64,000 nt of DNA from Rhodospirillales bacterium 24-66-33 (GCA_002281855.1 NCHQ01000030.1:1-64000); one strand, 5' to 3'. Numbered from the stretch's first letter, positions 51,857 to 60,732 are shown. Notes: generated by a model from the sequence alone, not told the origin. A program made the numbers and translations.

Positions 51857-52491
51857 GACAAACGTCCTTCCAGCCAGGGGAGAAGATCATCGAGCGTCGG
51901 CCGCTCGAGGGCGGCAGGCGGCGCCCCCTCGGGGCGCGCGAGGCCGACACGGTTGTGCCAGTAGGTCCTGAGGCCGACGGCAGAGGTGCCGAACAGGTCG
52001 TAGCCGGAACCCGCGACGAAGGCCGCCTCGCCAGGCGCGACGCCCAGCGCGGCGAGCGCCTGCCGATAGGGGCGCGGGTCGGGCTTGTAGCAACCGGCCT
52101 CCTCGGCCGTGACGACACAGTCCCAGCGCGTCCGAAGTCGCTCCGCCGCCTGCCGGCCCAGCCGGATCGAGCAGTTGGTGACCACGCCGAGCCTGGTGCG
52201 GCCCGCCAGCGCGTCGAGGGCCGCCTGCGCGCCGCTCCAGGGCGGCAGTTCCAGCCAGCGCGCCTCCAGCGCGTCCGCCGCGCCTTCGGCCAAGCCGGTC
52301 GCGACGGCCGCCTCGCGCACGAGCTGTTCGTAGGGCACGTAGCTGCCGCAGCCATAGGTCAGCCGCAGATACTCGGCCCGCCAGGCGCGGCCGCGCTCTT
52401 CTGAGCCCGCCACGTCGTTCCACAGGGTCCAGGAGTCGAGGAGCGCCGTCAGCAGATCGAACAGGACGGCTTTGGGAAAGGTCGTCGTCAT
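51853..52491 (-). CDS. HAD-superfamily hydrolase (haloacid dehalogenase type II-like)
   Basis: 212 residues from the ATG at 52491. Motif I AVLFDLLTALLDSW deviates from DxDxT: after the first D it reads L-L-T. Motif II LGVVTNCS, motif III K in CYKPDPRPY, motif IV GSGYDLFG. The layout fits 2-haloacid dehalogenase-like enzymes with a helical cap. First gene of the three-gene operon, divergent from LysR. Confidence 0.85.
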   Translation of the reverse strand: MTTTFPKAVLFDLLTALLDSWTLWNDVAGSEERGRAWRAEYLRLTYGCGSYVPYEQLVREAAVATGLAEGAADALEARWLELPPWSGAQAALDALAGRTRLGVVTNCSIRLGRQAAERLRTRWDCVVTAEEAGCYKPDPRPYRQALAALGVAPGEAAFVAGSGYDLFGTSAVGLRTYWHNRVGLARPEGAPPAALERPTLDDLLPWLEGRLS

Positions 52492-52542
52492 GCCGCCAAC
52501 GTAGCAAGCCGCAGGCCGTTGGTGCTTAAATCGGACGAACAG

Positions 52543-52562
52543 TTCAGTTAAGGAAAACTGAA
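52543..52562. promoter_or_regulatory. Palindrome TTCAGTT-N6-AACTGAA at the LysR start
   Basis: Perfect 7-bp arms surround the AAGGA ribosome site and end on the A of the LysR start codon. It sits in the 70-bp divergent region shared with the HAD operon. Autoregulation by LysR is a plausible role. Confidence 0.5.
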
Positions 52563-53461
52563 TGATCACGCTCGCCGACCTGCAATTCATCGAAGCGCTG
52601 GCGCGCACCGGCTCGCTGAGCGGCGCCGCGCGGTCGCTCAACGTCACGCCGCCCGCGCTGTCGCTGCGCCTCAAGAAGCTCGAACGGACGCTCGGCGTCA
52701 GCCTCGTGGTGCGCAGTTCGCGGCGCCTGCGCTTCACCGGCGAGGGCGAGCATCTGGTGAGCGAAGCGCAGGCGATGCTGGCGCGGATGGGCGCACTCAC
52801 CGACCTGCTGGGAAAGGAGGGCGGCGCCCTCTCGGGGCCCCTGCGGGTGGTCGCACCCTTCGGCTTCGGCCGCCTGCACGTGGCCCCGCTCGTCGCCCGC
52901 TTCGCCCAACGGCACGAGGCGATCCGCGTGACGCTCGATCTCTCCGAACGCCCCTGGACCGACAGCGAGGATGCCGATGTCGTGGTCCATATCGGCGCGG
53001 TCCGCGATTCGACCTGGGTGGCGCATGTGCTGGCGCGCAACGACCGCTGGGTCTGCGCCGCGCCCGCCTATCTCGACCGCCGCGGCACGCCGGAAGATCC
53101 GCGCGACCTGCTGCAGCATGACTGCCTCTGCGTGCGCGAGAACAACGAGGACGTGACGCTATGGCGCCATCGCCGCGGCAGTCGCGCGGGCGCCGTGCGC
53201 GTGACGCCGACGCTGACGAGCAACGACGGCGAGGTCGTGCGCAACTGGGCGCTGGCCGGGCTCGGCCTCATGCTGCGCTCGCAGTGGGACGCCGGCCCCT
53301 TCGTGAAGCGCGGCGAGCTGAGGCGCGTGCTGGCGCCTTGGTCGTTCGAGGGCGCCGACATCCTCGCGCTGGTGCCGGCACGACGCGGCATCTCGGCCCG
53401 CGTCACCTCCTTCGTCGACTTCCTGAAATCGTCCCTCAGGTCGCGGCCGCCGGGCCGCTAG
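52562..53461 (+). CDS. LysR-family transcriptional regulator
   Basis: 299 residues. N-terminal HTH: LADLQFIEALARTGSLSGAARSLNVTPPALSLRLKKLERTLG. The effector domain starts near GPLRVVAPFGFGRLHVAPLVARFA. Divergent from the HAD-Bug-PLP enzyme operon, which it probably controls. Confidence 0.93.
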   Translation: MITLADLQFIEALARTGSLSGAARSLNVTPPALSLRLKKLERTLGVSLVVRSSRRLRFTGEGEHLVSEAQAMLARMGALTDLLGKEGGALSGPLRVVAPFGFGRLHVAPLVARFAQRHEAIRVTLDLSERPWTDSEDADVVVHIGAVRDSTWVAHVLARNDRWVCAAPAYLDRRGTPEDPRDLLQHDCLCVRENNEDVTLWRHRRGSRAGAVRVTPTLTSNDGEVVRNWALAGLGLMLRSQWDAGPFVKRGELRRVLAPWSFEGADILALVPARRGISARVTSFVDFLKSSLRSRPPGR

Positions 53462-53484
53462 CCTCTTTCCGAGGGAGACAGGTC

Positions 53485-53601
53485 ACACACCAACCTCATG
53501 CTGAGGAGGCTGCGGAGCAGCCGTCTCGAAGCATGGGCACGAGCACCACGTTTGCAACTCACCCTTCGAGACGCCACGCCGTGCGCGGCTCCTCAGAGTC
53601 T
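53485..53601. repeat. Dispersed palindromic intergenic repeat, copy B
   Basis: CAACCTCATGCTGAGGAGGC, an inner GTCTCGAAGCATGGG, the partner CACCCTTCGAGACGC, and the outer partner GGCTCCTCAGAGT. Imperfect long hairpin, same family as copy A. Confidence 0.75.
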
Positions 53602-53644
53602 GGCCGGAAATGAATGCAGCTAAAACAAGGGTTTATGAACAGCC

Positions 53645-53788
53645 CCAATAACCTCACCCTGAGGAACATCACGCAGCGATGTGTCTCGAAGGGTGGCAAC
53701 GCGCACCTTGCCTGTTGCCCATCCTTCGAGACGCGCCGTGGAGTTTACCCCGAGGTACTCGAGGGGCGGCGCTCCTCAGGATGAGGTA
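53645..53788. repeat. Dispersed palindromic intergenic repeat, copy C
   Basis: Opens with AACCTCACCCTGAGGAAC, inner GTGTCTCGAAGGGTGGC paired with GCCCATCCTTCGAGACGC, and closes with GCGCTCCTCAGGATGAGGT. It carries an extra segment of about 30 bp in its right arm. Copies B and C lie back to back and fill the 342-bp gap between LysR and the thioesterase; no gene is seen there. Confidence 0.75.
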
Positions 53789-53803
53789 AGTGCTTGAATC
53801 GAT

Positions 53804-54265
53804 TCAATTGCCGTCGCCGGACGAGATCTTGGCGATCGAGGAGGCGCGCAGGATCTTCTGCTCGCCGACCGTCAGGTAGATGTTGGTGAACAGCAGGCTG
53901 CGCGTCTGGCGGATCAGTTCGGCGCGGCCCTCGACCCAGTCGCCGAGCCGCGCGGGCGCCACGAAGTCGAAGGTCATGCTGACGGTCGGCAGGAACTTGC
54001 GCAGGCCGGCCAGATAGCCGCCGCCCATCGTGCCCACGAGGTCGGCCACCGTCATCATCATGCCGCCATGCAGGCCGCCCGCCGGGTTACACATGTTCTG
54101 CTGCACGCGGATCGCCAGCACGAACTCGTCGCGCGTGCCCTTCTCGCCGCGCTTGGCGTACATGTTGCCGACATGGGTGTTGAAGGTCGGCTCGGGCCGG
54201 CCGCGGGCGAAATCGACGAGCTTGAAACCTTCGGGCGGATCGTCGGGTATTTCGGAAGAAGACAC
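53804..54265 (-). CDS. PaaI-family thioesterase
   Basis: 153 residues, GTG start. Hot-dog fold with the PaaI motif NPAGGLHGGMMMTVADLVGTMGG, and a C-terminal RSLLFTNIYLTVGEQKILRAS. Hydrolyses an acyl-CoA thioester. Next to a second, divergent copy of the same family. Confidence 0.88.
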   Translation of the reverse strand: MSSSEIPDDPPEGFKLVDFARGRPEPTFNTHVGNMYAKRGEKGTRDEFVLAIRVQQNMCNPAGGLHGGMMMTVADLVGTMGGGYLAGLRKFLPTVSMTFDFVAPARLGDWVEGRAELIRQTRSLLFTNIYLTVGEQKILRASSIAKISSGDGN

Positions 54266-54266
54266 T

Positions 54267-54689
54267 CTAGCTCCGGACTCTCAAGGGGCGTCCCGCCCGC
54301 AGCAGTGCGAAGTCGCCCAGCCCGGCCAGCACATCGTGGCGCGGACCATAGAGACGGCCCCTCACCTGCGCCACATGCTCGTCGTGGCCCAGCAGCTCGC
54401 CCGTGGCCTCGATCCAGTCGCCGACCCGCGCCGGCGTCAGATAGTCGAGCGTCAGCTTCAGGGTGACGCAGTGCCGGTCGATGGCGCGATAGACCACCGA
54501 GCCAAGGGCCGCATCGATGAAGGCCGCCAGCATGCCGCCATGCACGATGCCGAGCGCATTGGCATGCTGGGGGCCGGGCCTGAAGCCGCGCCAGACCTTG
54601 TGCCCTTCGACCTTCTCGAACCACGGGCCGTTGGCCGCGGTGAATCCGGTCGCTTCAGTGAGTTCTCGAAAGCCTGCTGGAATGTCCAC
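54267..54689 (-). CDS. PaaI-family thioesterase
   Basis: 140 residues from the GTG at 54689. ALGIVHGGMLAAFIDAALGSVVYRA carries the HGG-x8-D type active-site motif; LTLDYLTPARVGDWIEATGEL is also conserved. One base separates its stop from the next GTG start, and it starts 8 bp after the TSUP gene, so the three genes likely form an operon. Confidence 0.86.
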   Translation of the reverse strand: MDIPAGFRELTEATGFTAANGPWFEKVEGHKVWRGFRPGPQHANALGIVHGGMLAAFIDAALGSVVYRAIDRHCVTLKLTLDYLTPARVGDWIEATGELLGHDEHVAQVRGRLYGPRHDVLAGLGDFALLRAGRPLRVRS

Positions 54690-54697
54690 GCGCCATC

Positions 54698-55444
54698 TTA
54701 GGCAATCCCGGCCAGCAGCACCAAGCCATAGCCGACATAGTAGAGCCCCAGCACGGTGATGAGCCGTCCCGCCCAGGTGCGGAACTGAGCGTCGGACAGG
54801 CGCTCGAGGATCTGCTTGCCGAGCGACGTGCCCAGCATCGAGGCGGCCACCGCCATCACGAGCACCCAGGGTTCGACCGAGCCGGCCTGCTCGATGAGGG
54901 CGCCGAAGTAGAGCAGCTTCGAACCGTGGCCGAACACCTGGCACGAGGCCTTGGTGGCGACGATCTGCTGGCGGTTCATCGGCGAGCGCAGGAAGAGCTG
55001 GTCGACCAGCGGGCCGGTCACGCCGGTCAACAGCATCAGCGCCATGCAGGCGATGCCGCCACCCAGCGCCTGTGCCGGTCCCAGGGTGGCGGGCATCCAC
55101 CGCGCCGGCACGATCCGCAGCACGAAGGGCGAGAGGCCCAGCATCAGCAAGGCGACGGCCTTCTCCGGCACGTAGAGCGTCAGCGACCAGAGCCCGACCG
55201 CGATGAAGCAGCCCAGCACGTAGAAAGCCGTGATGCGCCACTGGATGTGCCGCCGCCACAGCAGCGCGCGCCAGCCGTTCGACGCCATCTGCGTCACCGC
55301 ATGCAGCACCATGGCCATCGGCAGCGGCAGCAGGAACAGCAGCACGCCGATCAGCACCATTCCGCCCGCCATCCCGAAGATGCCGGACAGGAAGGCGGTG
55401 AACACCATCAGGACGCCCAGCCCCAGAGCCATCGATATCGCCAT
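54698..55444 (-). CDS. TSUP-family (TauE/SafE) membrane transporter
   Basis: 248 residues with about 7-8 membrane segments. First repeat FLSGIFGMAGGMVLIGVLLFLLP is the family signature; the second half begins near ALGGGIACMALMLLTGVTGPLVD. Exports or imports sulfur-containing or organic anions. Divergent from a LysR gene. Confidence 0.87.
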   Translation of the reverse strand: MAISMALGLGVLMVFTAFLSGIFGMAGGMVLIGVLLFLLPLPMAMVLHAVTQMASNGWRALLWRRHIQWRITAFYVLGCFIAVGLWSLTLYVPEKAVALLMLGLSPFVLRIVPARWMPATLGPAQALGGGIACMALMLLTGVTGPLVDQLFLRSPMNRQQIVATKASCQVFGHGSKLLYFGALIEQAGSVEPWVLVMAVAASMLGTSLGKQILERLSDAQFRTWAGRLITVLGLYYVGYGLVLLAGIA

Positions 55445-55559
55445 CTTGCCCCCGCCGATCCCAGAGCTCCTCAGAGTGAGGACGAGTGCTTGTCTAGGGC
55501 CGGACTATGCAGTGTTCAAATATATGATAACTTCTGTATCCATACTTTCTGGATATGCC
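55445..55559. promoter_or_regulatory. Divergent promoter region between TSUP operon and LysR
   Basis: An AT-rich stretch (about 55517-55558) contains GTATccATAC at 55537-55546 and the inverted pair TATCC/GGATA immediately before the LysR start, suitable for LysR binding. A half copy of the dispersed palindrome (GCTCCTCAGAGTGAGG) lies near 55467-55482. Confidence 0.4.
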
Positions 55560-56447
55560 ATGGAACTGCGGCACCTTCGTTATTTCGTCGCCGTGGCGCA
55601 CGAGGGCCATGTCACCCGCGCGGCCGAGAAGCTGCACATGCAGCAGCCGCCGCTCAGCCAGCAGATCCGCGCGCTCGAGCAGGAGATCGGCGCGGCCCTT
55701 CTGCTGCGCCATCCGCGCGGCGTCAGCCTGACCGATGCCGGCCGCTCCTTCCTGGCCGATGCCGAGGCAATCCTCGCCGCCGTCGAACGCGCGACGGCGA
55801 AGGCGCGGCGCACGGCGCGCGGCGAGACCGGCCGCATCGCCGTGGGCTTCACCACCTCGGCGCCGTTCCACCCGCTGGTGGCGCGCGCCATCCGCGAGTT
55901 CCGCCGCGAGCGGCCCGACATATCCTTCGTGCTGGAGGAGAACAGTTCGGGCGACCTGCTGGCCGCGCTGCGCGACGAGCGGCTCGACATCGCCTTCATC
56001 CGCTCCGGCCTCGTCGAACCGCAGGGGCTGCAGATGCACGAACTGCTGCACGAGGAAATGTCGGCCGCTCTGCCGGCGCGCCACCGGCTCGCGCGGCGAC
56101 CGAAGCTCACGCTGAAGGATCTCGCGACCGAGGATTTCATCCTCTATCGGCGGGCCGAGGGGCGCGGCCTCTATGACGTCATCATCGCGGCCTGCAGCGC
56201 CGCGGGCTTCAGCCCCCACGTGAGCCAGGAAGCGCCGCGCATCGTCTCGACGCTCAACCTCGTGGCCGCCGGTCTCGGCATCACCATCGTGCCGGCGTCG
56301 CTCAGCCGCCTGCCGCTGGAAGGTGTAACCTACCGCCCCCTCACCGGGCGGCCCGCCCTCAAGGTGCCGCTCAACCTCGCCTGCCGGCGCGACGATCCCT
56401 CGGCCGCGACCCAGGCCTTCATCGACAAGGTGCGCCGCCTCGCATGA
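55560..56447 (+). CDS. LysR-family transcriptional regulator
   Basis: 295 residues from the ATG at 55560. HTH: LRHLRYFVAVAHEGHVTRAAEKLHMQQPPLSQQIRALEQEIG, as in BenM/CatM-like LysR proteins. The effector domain begins at GRIAVGFTTSAPFHPLV. Probably regulates the divergent TSUP-thioesterase genes. Overlaps the DUF488 gene by 4 bp. Confidence 0.93.
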   Translation: MELRHLRYFVAVAHEGHVTRAAEKLHMQQPPLSQQIRALEQEIGAALLLRHPRGVSLTDAGRSFLADAEAILAAVERATAKARRTARGETGRIAVGFTTSAPFHPLVARAIREFRRERPDISFVLEENSSGDLLAALRDERLDIAFIRSGLVEPQGLQMHELLHEEMSAALPARHRLARRPKLTLKDLATEDFILYRRAEGRGLYDVIIAACSAAGFSPHVSQEAPRIVSTLNLVAAGLGITIVPASLSRLPLEGVTYRPLTGRPALKVPLNLACRRDDPSAATQAFIDKVRRLA

Positions 56448-57007
56448 AACCGGTCAAGACCATCGGCCACTCGAACCATTCGATCGAACGGTTCGTGTCG
56501 CTCCTCAAGGCGGGCGGCGTGGAGCGCCTGGTCGACGTGCGCTCCACACCGTGGTCGCGCCGCCATCCGCAGTTCGGCCAGACGAACCTCGCGCGGTCGC
56601 TGGCCGAGGCCGGCATCGCCTATGTTCATGAAGGCGCCGCCCTCGGCGGCAAGCCACAGGCTGGTGGGAGTTACGACCAGCTCGCCGCGCGTCCGGAGTT
56701 CAGGGACGCGCTCGACCGCGTGATCGAAGAAGCTCAGCAGACAACGCTCTGCCTGATGTGCGCCGAGAAGGAACCGCTCGACTGCCATCGCACGGCGCTG
56801 GTGTCGCGCCGTCTCGCAGAGCGCGGCGTCGCGGTGGAGCACCTGTTGGCCGATGGCGGCACGCGGCCCCATCATGAGGTCGAGGAAACAGTGCTGGGCA
56901 AGGACGTTGCCCCCGACCTGTTCGAGGACCGTGCCGCGCGGCTTGCCCGCGCCTGGCGTCGTCTCGAAGCGAAGTGGGGCCGCGCCGGGAACGGCGAGGG
57001 AGAATGA
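56444..57007 (+). CDS. DUF488 family protein
   Basis: 187 residues. Family features: TIGHSNHSIERFVSLLKAGGVERLVDVRSTPWSRRHPQF, and CLMCAEKEPLDCHRTALVSRRL with two conserved cysteines and a histidine. Function unknown; the cysteine-histidine arrangement hints at nucleic-acid or redox chemistry. Coupled to LysR before and an alpha/beta hydrolase after it by ATGA overlaps. Confidence 0.88.
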   Translation: MKPVKTIGHSNHSIERFVSLLKAGGVERLVDVRSTPWSRRHPQFGQTNLARSLAEAGIAYVHEGAALGGKPQAGGSYDQLAARPEFRDALDRVIEEAQQTTLCLMCAEKEPLDCHRTALVSRRLAERGVAVEHLLADGGTRPHHEVEETVLGKDVAPDLFEDRAARLARAWRRLEAKWGRAGNGEGE

Positions 57008-57867
57008 CCGAGATGGAAGTCCGCAACATTGAAACCGCACCCGGCCTGGTGTTCGACGCTTCGGTGGCCGGCAGCGAGTCCGCACCGCTGGTGCTGATGC
57101 TGCACGGGTTCGGCGTGTCACGGCACTTCTGGAAAGCCCAGGTGCCGGTGCTGGGCGAGGCCGGTTACTTCGCGGTGGCGCCCAACCAGCGCGGCTATTC
57201 GGCGGGCGCGCGGCCCGATCCGGCCAACCTCGATTCCTACCGTTTCGACAAGCTCACCGGCGACGCGCTCGACCTCGTCTCCGCGGTGGGCCATGGCGAC
57301 AAGCGTTTCCATCTCGTCGGCCACGACTGGGGCGCCAGCCTCGCCTGGGCCATCGCCTTCAAGCACCCCGAGCGGTTGCGTTCGCTCACCATCCTGTCGC
57401 GACCGCATCCGATGTCGTTCGCGCGGGCGCTGGCGATGCCGGACGGCGAGCAGAAGCGCCGCTCCGGACATCATCAGGCGTTCCTCGAGCCCGATGCCGT
57501 GCCGAAGCTGCTCGCGAATGACTGCGCCTGGCTGCGCGCGCGGCACACCAAGGAGGGCGTGCCATCGGAGGCGATCGATCGTCATCTCTCCGTACTGGGA
57601 AGCGCGCCGGCGATGGAAGCGGCGCTGGCCTGGTACCGGGCCCGCGGCGAGCGGATGCCACTCGGGCCGATCAAGGTGCCGACCCTCTATGTCTGGGGAG
57701 ATGCCGACGACACGGTGGGCCGCGCCGCGGCCGAGGGCACGGGCGAATTCATCGACGCGCCTTACCGTTTCGAGGTCCTGCCCGGTGTCGGCCACTATGC
57801 CGCCGACCAGAGGCCGGCGCGGGTGAACGAACTGCTGCTGGATCATCTCCGCCGCTACGCGGCTTAG
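57004..57867 (+). CDS. Alpha/beta-fold hydrolase (epoxide hydrolase/dehalogenase-like)
   Basis: 287 residues from the ATG at 57004. HGFGVSRHFW oxyanion motif. Nucleophile elbow GHDWGAS, with aspartate as nucleophile, as in epoxide hydrolases and haloalkane dehalogenases. Late acid VWGDADDTVG and histidine GVGHYAADQ. Substrate unknown. Confidence 0.88.
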   Translation: MTEMEVRNIETAPGLVFDASVAGSESAPLVLMLHGFGVSRHFWKAQVPVLGEAGYFAVAPNQRGYSAGARPDPANLDSYRFDKLTGDALDLVSAVGHGDKRFHLVGHDWGASLAWAIAFKHPERLRSLTILSRPHPMSFARALAMPDGEQKRRSGHHQAFLEPDAVPKLLANDCAWLRARHTKEGVPSEAIDRHLSVLGSAPAMEAALAWYRARGERMPLGPIKVPTLYVWGDADDTVGRAAAEGTGEFIDAPYRFEVLPGVGHYAADQRPARVNELLLDHLRRYAA

Positions 57868-57920
57868 GATAGATTCCTCCCAGCCGAGCTTCGGTCTTTC
57901 CGAGCACGACAGAAGCATCA

Positions 57921-58040
57921 ACACCAACCTCATGCTGAGGAGGCTGCCCAAGCAGCCGTCTCGAAGCATGGACACGCGCACCACGTCTGCTGCCCATCCT
58001 TCGAGACGCGGCCTGCGGCCGCTCCTCAGGATGAGGTGGT
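57921..58040. repeat. Dispersed palindromic intergenic repeat, copy D
   Basis: CAACCTCATGCTGAGGAGGC with inner CCGTCTCGAAGCATGG, partner CCCATCCTTCGAGACGC, and outer partner GCTCCTCAGGATGAGGT. Lies between the convergent hydrolase and SGNH genes, where it could act as a bidirectional terminator. Confidence 0.75.
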
Positions 58041-58066
58041 GCGGAACGATTTGAAGCGGAAAGCCC

Positions 58067-59584
58067 CTAAGACTTGCAGTCGAGCCTGGTCAGCCGCGGC
58101 GAGAAGGTGGGAAGCGCCGTCGACGCGCCGGCCGGCCAGGGGCGCGGCCAGGCCTTGTCGGCCAGCTTCTTCTCGACCAGCGGCACCAGCAGGTTGAAGG
58201 CCGCCCAGCCGCGGATCCGGGTGCCGGCATAGGACGTGTGCACGGCATCGACGAACAGGTCCGGGTCGAACGGCGTGTTGCCGACCAGATCGAGAAAGGT
58301 GATGCCGTGGACCGCGGCGTACTTGGCGAACAGCCGGTTCTGGAAGTTCGCCAGCCGCTCGAGGTCGCGATAGCGGTAGGGCCAGTTGGCCGCGTTGAGC
58401 TGCTCAATGATGAACCGGTGCCGAACCGGATCGACGACCATCCCGTCCTTCACCATCCAGAAGAACGAGGTGAGCGCCATGTCGGCGCCGACCGTGGCGA
58501 GGTCGGCCCGGATCTGGTCGAGGTCCTTCTGGATGAGGTTCAGGTTCACCGGCAGGTTGGCGAAGTCGAGATCCGGATTCATCTCGTCGAGCCCTTCCGG
58601 CCAGATGACCTTGTAGTCGGGCTTGGGCCACTCGGCGCCGCTGTTGCTCCCGGCCGAGGCCCCGGCCATGGCGAACCCGGCCTGGACGCGGCCGATCAGG
58701 GCGGAATAGCGCGCGGTTTCCTTCAGCCACTTCACGGCCGCCGGCTCCTGCGCATTCGACGGGCGGGTGACGGGGACGTCCGGCACCTTGTCGACGATCG
58801 AGGCCAGCCGGAACTGATTGCCGCCCTCGTGATAGACGACGAGATCGGGCCGCAGCGGGAGCACCTCGGTGCGCACGACAGCGGCGATGTCGCTGGACTT
58901 GATGCTTTCGCGGCCGGCGTTCAGGACCTCGAACCTGATGCCGAGCCCTTTAGCCCTGGACCAGACGTTCATCCAGTGGCCGACATATTCCGGCCAGGAG
59001 TAGGGCAGGTGGTGTGCCTCCACGACGGTGGAGGAGCCGACGAAGACGATGCGGACCGTCCTCTCGGGCCGCGGATTTTCGATCGGAGGTCCGCGCCAGC
59101 CGATCTGGTTGGTCGTGAGGCCGCTCGGGATGGTGACGTCGGGCAGGAACCGGTAGGGCGGCCGCGGCTGGCCGTCCGGCGCGTCGTAGAGGAAGAGCTG
59201 GCCCGGGGCATGACGCAGGAACCAGTGATGGCATGGATCGCCGGAGAAACTGGTGTTCCAGACCTTGAAGGCGTCCGAGGGCCGGAACCACATGCCACCG
59301 ACGGGATTGGCCTCGACGAAGCGATAGAGGCGCTCCCAGTCTTCGGGGACGGCACGCTTGTTGGGCAGCGGCGCCGGGTCGTCGAAGAACCAGGCGCGCT
59401 CGACGCCGGCGGCCCGCGGGACCTTGTCGACCGAATCCTGCTTCACGCTGGCGAGGCCCATCGGCTCGCCGAGCGGCGTGAGCAGGATCGGGAAGCCGTC
59501 GATGTAGCGGACGACTCCTTCGGCGACGACGACGCTCAGCGCGAGCGAAATCAGGACAAGCAGCGCGTCCTTGAGGAACCGCAT
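58067..59584 (-). CDS. Membrane-anchored SGNH-hydrolase-like protein with variant GSS block I
   Basis: 505 residues. One N-terminal membrane segment (FLKDALLVLISLALSVVVAEGVVRY), then a periplasmic domain with block I VRIVFVGSSTVVEAHHLPYSW, in which the usual GDS reads GSS. Block III-like region is LVVYHEGGNQFRL, and block V DAVHTSYAGTRIRG supplies D-x-x-H. A conserved-looking GWRGPPI lies before block I. Tandem with the next gene and similar in layout. May be an O-acyl esterase for envelope glycans; function inferred from fold only. Confidence 0.75.
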   Translation of the reverse strand: MRFLKDALLVLISLALSVVVAEGVVRYIDGFPILLTPLGEPMGLASVKQDSVDKVPRAAGVERAWFFDDPAPLPNKRAVPEDWERLYRFVEANPVGGMWFRPSDAFKVWNTSFSGDPCHHWFLRHAPGQLFLYDAPDGQPRPPYRFLPDVTIPSGLTTNQIGWRGPPIENPRPERTVRIVFVGSSTVVEAHHLPYSWPEYVGHWMNVWSRAKGLGIRFEVLNAGRESIKSSDIAAVVRTEVLPLRPDLVVYHEGGNQFRLASIVDKVPDVPVTRPSNAQEPAAVKWLKETARYSALIGRVQAGFAMAGASAGSNSGAEWPKPDYKVIWPEGLDEMNPDLDFANLPVNLNLIQKDLDQIRADLATVGADMALTSFFWMVKDGMVVDPVRHRFIIEQLNAANWPYRYRDLERLANFQNRLFAKYAAVHGITFLDLVGNTPFDPDLFVDAVHTSYAGTRIRGWAAFNLLVPLVEKKLADKAWPRPWPAGASTALPTFSPRLTRLDCKS

Positions 59585-59585
59585 T

Positions 59586-60590
59586 CTACTTGCAACCCTT
59601 TCCTTCGTCCCGGCACAGGCCGTCCAGCAGGGTGTTGAGCTCGGGCACGATCATCGTGGTGAAGGCCGCCATGGCAGCGCCGTTCGGATGCGGGTCCGGA
59701 ACCGTCACCCACAGGCTCGCAGGGTCGAGGTTTTCGACCGTCGGCAGCATGTCGAAGAACGGCACCCCCAGCCCCTCGACGTCGGCCTTCACCTTGGCGG
59801 TGACGTCGGCGAAGGGATAGGGCTTCAGCTCGCGCAGCTCGGGCAGATGGAACACGACCAGCTTGGCACCCATCTCGCGCGCCGTCGTCGCGAAGCCCTG
59901 CAGGGCCTTGCGCGTCTGCTGCCAGCCGGCGGCATCGTCCTTGTAAAGCTCGCGATAATAACGCTTCCAGTCGGGGGCCTCGCCGAACTGGCGCATCAGC
60001 GAGTCGAGACGGTACTTGAAGACGACCCAGGCGGCCGAATGCTCGTCGAGCCAGGAGGTCTGGCCGTAGGTCGGCATCGGCTCGGCATCGTTGATGAAGT
60101 AGGTCAGCACGATGATGTCGGGCTTCATCTTTGCGGCGGACTCACGAAACAGCGTGAGTTCCTGCAGCGTGTTGTGGTTGCCGACGCCGAGATTGTAGCT
60201 GTCGACCTTGCGGCCCTCGGCGACCAGCGCGGCGGTGACCCGCGCAGCGGCTGTCTCGTTCTGCGCGACGCCCCAGCCCAGGGTCGTCGAATCGCCCGCG
60301 AAAGCGATGCGCGCCACGCCCGGCGGCGCCTTTTGCGGAATTTCCGACGACCGGAAGCCGCGGCTGTCGGTCGTCACCTTGACGCCCATGAGCTCAGCCT
60401 CGGCATTGGGGCGATGCCGGTGACCGAGGTCCGGCCGCATGTCGCGAACCTTCACGTCGCGTGCATAGCGCCACATTTCGAGCTCGTAGAGCATGCCGTT
60501 GTCGAGGAAGAGCCGGGTCATGCCCTCGAGGCAAAGCGCGCAAACGGCGGTGAGAACGACGACCAGAAGCGTATTTTTCAGGAAATTCAT
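59586..60590 (-). CDS. Membrane-anchored SGNH/GDSL hydrolase-like protein
   Basis: 334 residues. N-terminal membrane segment (NTLLVVVLTAVCALCLEGM), block I RIAFAGDSTTLGWGV (GDS), block III-like YNLGVGNHNT, and block V DPHPNGAAMAAF with D-x-H. The RGFRSSEIP segment precedes block I, as RGxR does in many such proteins. Ends 1 bp before the longer relative, so co-transcribed. Periplasmic esterase or acetyl-group-handling enzyme is the likely role. Confidence 0.82.
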   Translation of the reverse strand: MNFLKNTLLVVVLTAVCALCLEGMTRLFLDNGMLYELEMWRYARDVKVRDMRPDLGHRHRPNAEAELMGVKVTTDSRGFRSSEIPQKAPPGVARIAFAGDSTTLGWGVAQNETAAARVTAALVAEGRKVDSYNLGVGNHNTLQELTLFRESAAKMKPDIIVLTYFINDAEPMPTYGQTSWLDEHSAAWVVFKYRLDSLMRQFGEAPDWKRYYRELYKDDAAGWQQTRKALQGFATTAREMGAKLVVFHLPELRELKPYPFADVTAKVKADVEGLGVPFFDMLPTVENLDPASLWVTVPDPHPNGAAMAAFTTMIVPELNTLLDGLCRDEGKGCK

Positions 60591-60657
60591 CGACCTTGTC
60601 GCTCGAGCGGTTCATCCAAAAGACAGACGGTCGTCGAAGCCCTCGAAGAGGGCGCGA

Positions 60658-60732
60658 TGGCTGGGGCGCCAGGATTCGAACCTGGGAATGGAGGAATCAA
60701 AATCCTCTGCCTTACCGCTTGGCGACGCCCCA
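60658..60732 (-). tRNA. tRNA-Gln (anticodon TTG)
   Basis: 75 nt with CCA encoded. Acceptor TGGGGCG/CGCCCCA, D-arm CGCCAAGCGGTAAGGC, anticodon stem-loop AGGATTTTGATTCCT with TTG, T-arm CCCAGGTTCGAATCCTGG. Stands alone between the SGNH genes and a flavin reductase gene; no integrase is near it. Confidence 0.97.

Noticed and set aside
60658..60732. tRNA-Gln as a second island attachment site
   Set aside because: The flanking genes on both sides are compositionally normal and no integrase or repeat of the tRNA end is present.
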